From assembly GCF_041435055.1 (NCBI RefSeq), contig NZ_CP108003.1, forward strand, positions 124,001-188,000: 64,000 bases of DNA, written 5' to 3'. This document shows, piece by piece, positions 60,301 through 64,000 of this stretch (the stretch's first letter is position 1; each line of letters opens with the position of its first letter). The translations under genes and the position numbers were made by a program. The notes beneath the pieces were generated by a model. It did not search any database. It was not told the DNA's origin and was given only the letters and a program-made list of their open reading frames with translations. The DNA comes from Streptomyces sp. NBC_00341. Lineage in GTDB: Bacteria; Actinomycetota; Actinomycetes; Streptomycetales; Streptomycetaceae.

Positions 60301-63300
60301 GCCTCGCCCCCGACGGCCGGTGCAAGTCCTTCTCGTCCACCGCCGACGGCACCGGATGGGCCGAGGGCGTCGGCATGCTGCTGCTGGAACGCCTCTCCGA
60401 CGCGCGTCGCCACGGACACCGGGTGCTGGCGGTCGTGCGGGGCTCGGCCGTCAACCAGGACGGCGCTTCCAACGGCCTGACCGCACCCAACGGACCCGCC
60501 CAGCAGCGCGTCATCCAGGAGGCCCTGGACCGTGCCGGACTGCGGCCCGCCGAGGTGGACGCCGTAGAGGGCCACGGCACCGGAACGGTCCTGGGCGACC
60601 CCATCGAGGCGCAGGCGCTGCTGGCCACCTACGGCCAGGACCGGCCCGAGGGGCTGCCGCTGCGGCTCGGCTCGCTCAAGTCGAACATCGGGCACGCCCA
60701 GGCCGCCGCGGGCGTCGGCGGCATCATCAAGATGGTGCAGGCCATGCGGCACGGCGTGCTTCCGGCGACGCTGCACGTGGACCGGCCGAGCGAGCAGGTC
60801 GACTGGTCGGACGGACAGGTCGAGCTGCTCACCGAGAGCGTCTCGTGGCCCGCGACCGCACACCCCCGGCGCGCCGGTGTCTCGTCCTTCGGCATCAGCG
60901 GCACCAACGCGCACGTCATCCTGGAGGCCCCGGCCGAGCAGCCGGTAACCGCCCCGGCCCCCGACACCCGGCCCGCGCCCGCCGTGCTGCCGATCCTGGT
61001 GTCGGCCCGCACCGAGGCGGCCGTACGCGGCCAGGCCGCGGCCCTGCGCGACCACCTGGCTCGGCAGCCCGGACTCACCCCGCTCGACGTCGGCTTCTCG
61101 CTCGCCACCACCCGCCCCCTCTTCGACCACCGGGCGCTCACGGTCGCCACCGGCCGGGAGGAGCTGCTGGCCGGACTGGACGCGATCGCGGCCGGCACCA
61201 CCGCACCGGGCGTCGCGCACGGCCGGGCCGCGCCCCGCCGGGTCGCGATGCTGTTCACCGGGCAGGGCAGCCAGCGGCCCGGCATGGGACGCGAGCTGTA
61301 CGCGGCCGAGCCGGCGTTCGCCGCCGCCCTGGACGAGGTGTGCGAGCACCTCGACGCCGAAATCGGCACGTCCCTGCGCGAGGTGATGTTCACCGACGCG
61401 CAGGCCCTGGCCGACGCGGGACACGCGCAGGCCCTCGCCGACACGGGATACGCGCAGCCCGCGCTGTTCGCCCTCGAAGTGGCGCTGTACCGGCTGTTCG
61501 AGTCCTTCGGAGTCGAGCCCGACCATCTGGTGGGGCACTCGGTCGGTGAGCTGGCCGCCGCCCATGTGGCGGGCGTACTGACACTGGAGGACGCCTGCCG
61601 GCTGGTCGCGGCCCGGGGCCGGCTGATGCAGGCACTCCCGGCGGGCGGCGCGATGCTGGCACTGCGGGCGACCGAGGCGGAGGTCGCCCCACTGCTGGGC
61701 GACGGGGTGGACCTCGCCGCGGTCAACGGGCCCACAGCAGTGGTGCTGTCGGGCGAGGAGGAAGCCGTCCTCGCGGTGGCCGGACGGTTCGCGGACCGTT
61801 CGAAGAAGCGGCTGCGGGTGAGCCACGCCTTCCACTCGGCCCGGATGGAACCGATGCTGGCGGAGTTCCGCCGGATCGCCGAGGCCGTCACCTACCACCC
61901 GGCGAGGATCCCGGTCGTGCCGACCGGCGGTGCGCACGCCGGTCCCGACAGCTTCGGTTCCCCGGAGTACTGGGTGCGGCAGGTACGCGAGAGCGTGCGG
62001 TTCCACGACGCGGTCACGCGGTTGCGCACGGCCGGAGTCGGTACCTTCCTCGAACTCGGCCCGGACCCCGTCCTCACGGCCGCCGTCCAGGACTGCCTCG
62101 CGGACGACGACACCGGCGAGGCGCCGGAACCGGTCGTCCGCGCGGCCCTGCGCCGCGGCCGCTCCGAGACCGGCACGTTCGCCGCGGGGCTCGCCCCGCT
62201 CCTCGTGCACGGCACCGGCACCCGAAGGAGGGAGCTCTACTCCGGCACCGGTGCGTGCCGGGTGGACCTGCCGACCTACGCGTTCCACCGGCAGCGGTAC
62301 TGGGCCGAGAACGTCGTCGTCCCGGCCGACCTGGCGGGAGCCGGACTGACCGGCGCCGCCCACCCGCTGCTCGGCGCCTGCGTCCCGCTGTCCGGCGGGG
62401 GGTCCGTCTGCACCGGACGGCTCTCCACCGCCGCCCACCCGTGGCTCGCCGGCCATCTCGTCGCCGGGCGGCCGGTGCTTCCCGGCACCGCGCTCCTCGA
62501 CCTGGCCGTGCACGCGGGCGACCACGTCGGCTGCGGTCTCGTGGACGAACTGGTGCTGTCCTCCCCGCTGTCCCTCGACGCGGGCGAGCAGCAGATCCAG
62601 GTCCTGACCGAGCCCGCCGACGCGGCCGGAAACCACACCGTGCGGATCTCCTCCCGGCCGGCCGACGCGCCCGCAGAGGAGCCCTGGACCCTGCACGCGA
62701 CCGGAACCCTCACCCCGGCCGTGGCAGGCGACGAGCCGTTCGACACCTCTGAGTGGCCGCCGCGCGGCGCCGTCGAAGTGCCGCTCGACGGGCTCTACGA
62801 GGACGAGCAGGACCCGGCGGGGAACGGAGTCGCCTACGGCCCGGCCTTCCAGGGACTCAGCGCGCTCTGGCGGCGCGACGGAGAGGTCTACGCCGAAGTG
62901 GTGCTGCCCGAAACGGTCCATGCGGACACCGGGCGCTACGGACTGCACCCCGCCCTCCTCGACGCGTCCCTGCACTCCCTCGCCCACCTGCTGCCCGGCG
63001 CCGCCGGCCGGCTCGTGCCGTTCTCCTTCGGCGGCGCCGCCCTGCACGCCCAGGGCGCCACCGCCCTTCGCGTCCGGCTGACGGCGACCGGGCCAGAGCA
63101 GGTGGCGCTCAGCGCCGTGGACCCCGCCGGGCGGGCGGTCGCCTCGATCGCCGCGCTCACACTGCGCCCCCTCGCCACGGACGGCCCTCGCGAAGCGCGC
63201 CACCCGGACGCGCTGTTCCGCGTCGACTGGCAACCCGTGCCGGTGACAGCGCGGAAGACGGAGACGGAGAAGGGGACGGAACCGGAGTTCCGGCGCTGCG

Positions 63301-64000
63301 CACTGGTCGGCGCGGACCCGCTGAGGATCATGGACACCCTCTCCGGGGCGGGTGTGTGGACCGAGTCCTTCGCCGACCTGGAAGCCCTGTCGGACGCGGC
63401 GTCGGCGGGCATGACCCTGCCCGAACTCGTCCTGGTCTCCTTCGCCTCCGGTCCCGGAACCGACCCGGTCCGCGGCCTGCGGGACATCACCGGCGAGGCG
63501 CTGCGGACCGTACGGTCGTGGCTCGCGGACGAGCGGTTCGCCGGAACGAGCCTGGCCTTCGTGACACGCTCCGCGCTCGGTGACGGCACCGGACGCCCGG
63601 ACGACCTGGCCTGTGCTCCGCTCTGGGGCCTGGTGCGGACCGCCCAGTCGGAGAACCCGGGCCGCTTCCTCCTCATGGACCTCGACGGGACGGAGGCCTC
63701 GGTCCTCGCCCTGCCCGCCGCCTTCGACACCGGAGAACCACAACTCGCGATCAGAGACGGTCAGTTGCGTGCGGCCAGGCTGGCCCGTGTCGCCGTACCC
63801 GAGGAGCCCGGCGCCGCCTGGGACCCGGACGGCACCGTGCTGGTCACCGGTGCCACCGGCGCCCTCGGCGGACTGGTCGTCCGCCACCTCGTCGCGGCCC
63901 ACGGCGTGCGGCAGCTGCTGCTGGTGAGCCGCAGCGGCTCCGCCGCCCCCGGCGCCGGGGAGTTGCTGGCCGAACTCGCGGAGCTGGACGCCGAAGTCAC
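54378..64000 (+). CDS. Type I modular polyketide synthase PKS-E (3' truncated; one full and one partial module)
   Basis: 3207 codons are visible with no stop; the frame runs off the window. The docking helix ([16 protein letters not shown]) is followed by E1: KS 33-445, AT 537-822, DH 887-1171, KR 1190-1612, ACP 1661-1738; and E2: KS 1757-2185, AT 2289-2597, DH 2662-2935, KR from 2946, cut. Both ATs are malonyl type and both modules have DH and KR but no ER, so two conjugated alkenes are predicted. If PKS-E ended the line, the acid end would be a 2,4-dienoate, but no thioesterase is visible and more modules may follow. The DNA changes character within the gene: from the E1 KS through its AT it is the GGT/TTG-rich shared type, while the E1 DH onward and all of E2 are GC-rich and distinct. 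The E2 AT is from a different AT lineage and carries a 27-bp tandem duplication. Confidence 0.97.
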   Translation, partial: MSNEDKLLGYLKKVTLELHETKQRLHSMESAGTEPVVVVGMGCRFPGGVNSPDDLWRLVADGVDALGAFPPDRGWDALQGVGGFVEGVADFDAGLFGISPREALAMDPQQRLLLEVVWESLERSGIAPFSLRGLPVGVFAGTNGQDYPTALALAGESAEGYGGTGSSGSVLSGRISYALGLEGPAVTIDTACSSSLVALHLAAQSLRSGECDLALAGGVTVMSTPGAFIEFERQGGLAGDGRCKAFSDDADGTGWGEGAGVLVLERLSDARRSGHQVLAVLRGSAVNQDGASNGLTAPNGPSQQRVIREALASARLSSADVDVVEAHGTGTKLGDPIEAQALLATYGQDRPADQPLWLGSIKSNIGHTQAAAGVAGVMKMILAMRHGVLPRSLHVGTPSSHVDWSAGAVELLAEPRAWPHSERVRRAGVSSFGISGTNAHVLVEEAPPSQLAQVPQELLELPVVPWVVSSKSAAGVADQARRLASGVDGLDACDVGLSLGTTRAALEHRAVVLGADTGELRARLGEPLVPVVARDGLTGFVFSGQGGQRVGMGQELAESFPVFAAALDEVCAHFDGLREVMFTDAEALKSTGWAQPALFAVEVALFRLLESWGVRPDYLVGHSVGELAAAHVAGVFSLADACKLVAARAALMQALPAGGAMWAVRATLDEVTPLLVDGVSVAAVNAPGQVVLSGAREAVEAVASGLADRQGRWLEVSHAFHSVLMDPMLDEFRAAADALEMRSPEIPVVSTLTGEPIARFTGSYWVDQVRGTVRFADAITHLKSSGVTRFLELGPDATLTGAVDETYDGESLAVAALNRKQSEPATAVEALARLWADGADVDWAAFYAPTGARTVDLPTYAFQHQRYWPTARLTAGPRPLGSAGAGHPLLQAMIGLADSGDVLFLGGLSAQSHPWLADHQVAGRIVFPGTGLLDLALCAGSRVGCERVEELTLTAPLVIPESGIVYVQLLVGARDAAGCRSVQVSSRQDSEPADRWTRHATGLLSAAQDEEPSYDLAQWPPDGAQEVDTAGLYEALAALGLQYGPVFRGLRRAWRRADELFVETLLSDPAQPSGAGTYPLHPAVLDSVLHAMALGATASSGADAAGSGTPGRLPFSWSGVALHAEGAGALRARLTHSGPDSIAVQVADVLGRPVAEVASLTLRPMAVDARDSEGAGAAGSADDAPKDALFRLDWMRIAAPDAPAGPGPVLLGEDAGSAAYRDLAALRTAIDAGHPVPDVVMARAAGTAATADSATASGAGLADSTHEAVLHALALLQDWLADERFETSRLVLVCEGAVAVRPGENVRDLPGAAVWGLVRSAQSEHPERFQLIDVQGGPTADAEAAYGSSEPQLAVRDGELFACRLAVAPPTAQAPVWDPDGTVLLTGATGELGGVISRHLVTTHGVRRLLLLSRRGPDAPGAAELTAELTAHGAEVTLLACDVADRDALAAALGTVPAGHPLTGVVHTAGVLADATVMSLTPEQVARVLRPKVDAALQLHELTRDAPLSAFVLFSSVSAALGAPGQGNYAAANAFLDALAQRRRAEGLPGLSLGWGLWDGSGEMTGELGDTDRRRMARGGVVPLSMADGTALFDLAAATGHAAVLPVRLDLAVLRESAEHLPPVFRGLVRPPRRRAAAADTVTADALSDRLTPLPAEERLAALRELVQDRAATVLGHGSAHDVAPDQPFHELGFDSLTAVELRNHLNAATGLRLSATLVFDHPTADAVARHVLERLFGAQRPERVPAAPARTRGPDSDDPVVIVGMACRYPGGVRSADDLWDLVSTGADGVTPFPVDRGWDLERLYDADPDTGGASYVREGGFLHDAAEFDAAFFGISPREALVMDPQQRLLLETSWEAVESAGIDPTALRGGRTGVFAGVMYHDYLARLHTVPKGAEGFLGTGSAGSVVTGRVAYLLGLEGPAVTIDTACSSSLVALHLAAQALRSGECDTALAGGVTVMATPGTFIDFSRQRGLAPDGRCKSFSSTADGTGWAEGVGMLLLERLSDARRHGHRVLAVVRGSAVNQDGASNGLTAPNGPAQQRVIQEALDRAGLRPAEVDAVEGHGTGTVLGDPIEAQALLATYGQDRPEGLPLRLGSLKSNIGHAQAAAGVGGIIKMVQAMRHGVLPATLHVDRPSEQVDWSDGQVELLTESVSWPATAHPRRAGVSSFGISGTNAHVILEAPAEQPVTAPAPDTRPAPAVLPILVSARTEAAVRGQAAALRDHLARQPGLTPLDVGFSLATTRPLFDHRALTVATGREELLAGLDAIAAGTTAPGVAHGRAAPRRVAMLFTGQGSQRPGMGRELYAAEPAFAAALDEVCEHLDAEIGTSLREVMFTDAQALADAGHAQALADTGYAQPALFALEVALYRLFESFGVEPDHLVGHSVGELAAAHVAGVLTLEDACRLVAARGRLMQALPAGGAMLALRATEAEVAPLLGDGVDLAAVNGPTAVVLSGEEEAVLAVAGRFADRSKKRLRVSHAFHSARMEPMLAEFRRIAEAVTYHPARIPVVPTGGAHAGPDSFGSPEYWVRQVRESVRFHDAVTRLRTAGVGTFLELGPDPVLTAAVQDCLADDDTGEAPEPVVRAALRRGRSETGTFAAGLAPLLVHGTGTRRRELYSGTGACRVDLPTYAFHRQRYWAENVVVPADLAGAGLTGAAHPLLGACVPLSGGGSVCTGRLSTAAHPWLAGHLVAGRPVLPGTALLDLAVHAGDHVGCGLVDELVLSSPLSLDAGEQQIQVLTEPADAAGNHTVRISSRPADAPAEEPWTLHATGTLTPAVAGDEPFDTSEWPPRGAVEVPLDGLYEDEQDPAGNGVAYGPAFQGLSALWRRDGEVYAEVVLPETVHADTGRYGLHPALLDASLHSLAHLLPGAAGRLVPFSFGGAALHAQGATALRVRLTATGPEQVALSAVDPAGRAVASIAALTLRPLATDGPREARHPDALFRVDWQPVPVTARKTETEKGTEPEFRRCALVGADPLRIMDTLSGAGVWTESFADLEALSDAASAGMTLPELVLVSFASGPGTDPVRGLRDITGEALRTVRSWLADERFAGTSLAFVTRSALGDGTGRPDDLACAPLWGLVRTAQSENPGRFLLMDLDGTEASVLALPAAFDTGEPQLAIRDGQLRAARLARVAVPEEPGAAWDPDGTVLVTGATGALGGLVVRHLVAAHGVRQLLLVSRSGSAAPGAGELLAELAELDAEV
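54474..59590 (+). other. PKS-E module E1: KS-AT(malonyl)-DH-KR(B-like)-ACP
   Basis: KS Cys 54951-54953. AT 55986-56840 has GHSVGE (Ser 56244-56246) and HAFH (56529-56540): malonyl. DH 57036-57890 has His 57132-57134 in [18 protein letters not shown], and Asp 57633-57635 in LDSVLH. The KR has LAD (58791-58799) in place of LDD and no Trp before Tyr 58962-58964: weakly B-type. ACP Ser is 59463-59465. The KS is shortened: after [12 protein letters not shown] it goes directly to GGFVEG, without the usual LYDPDP segment. Predicted outcome: an alkene. Confidence 0.92.
54610..55510 (+). repeat. Inter-module repeat R3, copy 3 (KS of E1, mosaic)
   Basis: The first part follows the C2 form ([16 protein letters not shown], then [13 protein letters not shown]). 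From about 55290 it follows the C1 form ([20 protein letters not shown], then KLGDP), where C2 and D2 read [20 protein letters not shown]. Confidence 0.75.
59646..64000 (+). other. PKS-E module E2 (partial): KS-AT(malonyl)-DH-KR
   Basis: KS Cys 60168-60170; its HGTGT motif is preceded by VEG rather than the common VEA. AT 61242-62165 has GHSVGE (Ser 61539-61541) and HAFH (61824-61835): malonyl, but it reads [14 protein letters not shown] where the other malonyl ATs read [12 protein letters not shown] 62361-63180 has His 62454-62456 in [18 protein letters not shown] and Asp 62961-62963. The KR begins at 63213 and its NADPH motif (TGATGALGG) starts near 63844; the catalytic half is outside. Predicted outcome: an alkene, if the unseen KR half is intact and no ER follows. 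Confidence 0.9.
61398..61451 (+). repeat. 27-bp tandem duplication inside the E2 AT
   Basis: Two adjacent in-frame 27-nt copies, 61398-61424 (AQALADAGH) and 61425-61451 (AQALADTGY), differ at three bases. They sit just before AQPALF, where the other malonyl ATs of this window have a single [10 protein letters not shown] or DAEALGRTGW segment. The effect is a nine-residue insertion in the AT. Confidence 0.9.

Noticed and set aside
63213-64000. A thioesterase or chain-release domain at the end of the line
   Set aside because: The window ends inside the E2 KR, and no GxSxG thioesterase follows any ACP in the window.

Overview
The window is 64 kb of very GC-rich DNA with strong third-position G/C bias, typical of Streptomyces or a close actinomycete relative. 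It is filled almost end to end by one co-directional (+) run of five giant type I modular polyketide synthase (PKS) genes. Nothing else is encoded: I see no tailoring enzyme, regulator, transporter, RNA gene or mobile element. Both end genes are cut by the window, so the loading module, the earliest modules, any later modules and the chain-release domain lie outside.

Layout, using working names A to E. PKS-A (2-7123, 5' truncated) holds the end of a DH-KR-ACP module and a full KS-AT-KR-ACP module. PKS-B (7125-21047) holds three modules. PKS-C (21104-45211, 8035 aa) holds five. PKS-D (45208-54372) holds two. PKS-E (54378 to beyond 64000) holds one full module and most of a second. In all, 14 elongation modules are visible, with 13 KS, 13 AT, 13 KR (one partial), 5 DH, 1 ER and 13 ACP domains. 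Junctions are tight: the A/B start lies just after the A stop, D overlaps C by 4 nt, and E starts within about 6 nt of the D stop. The one real gap is 56 nt before C, and it carries a perfect 9-bp inverted repeat overlapping the C ribosome binding site. No stretch over 300 bases lacks a gene.

Each protein starts with a coiled-coil docking helix and ends, where visible, with an acidic helical docking tail, so the inferred order is A-B-C-D-E. AT motifs (YASH for methylmalonyl, HAFH for malonyl) give four methylmalonyl and nine malonyl extensions. Read colinearly, the chain is an alkene (A-i); methyl-branched and plain hydroxyls (A-ii, B1-B3, C1, C2); a ketone (C3, no KR); a methyl-branched hydroxyl (C4); a saturated methylene (C5); two hydroxyls (D1, D2); and two alkenes (E1, E2). 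This suggests a large polyol macrolide or linear polyol whose ketone could close to a hemiketal with a 1,5-related hydroxyl. I cannot name the compound.

The most unusual points are: module C3, with a DH but no KR and an ACP in which Thr replaces the Asp before the phosphopantetheine serine; a two-residue deletion just before the C5 ACP motif; extensive near-identical DNA shared between modules with clear mosaic (gene-conversion-like) patterns and GGT/TTG-rich codon use; a 27-bp tandem duplication inside the E2 AT; and the hairpin over the PKS-C ribosome binding site.
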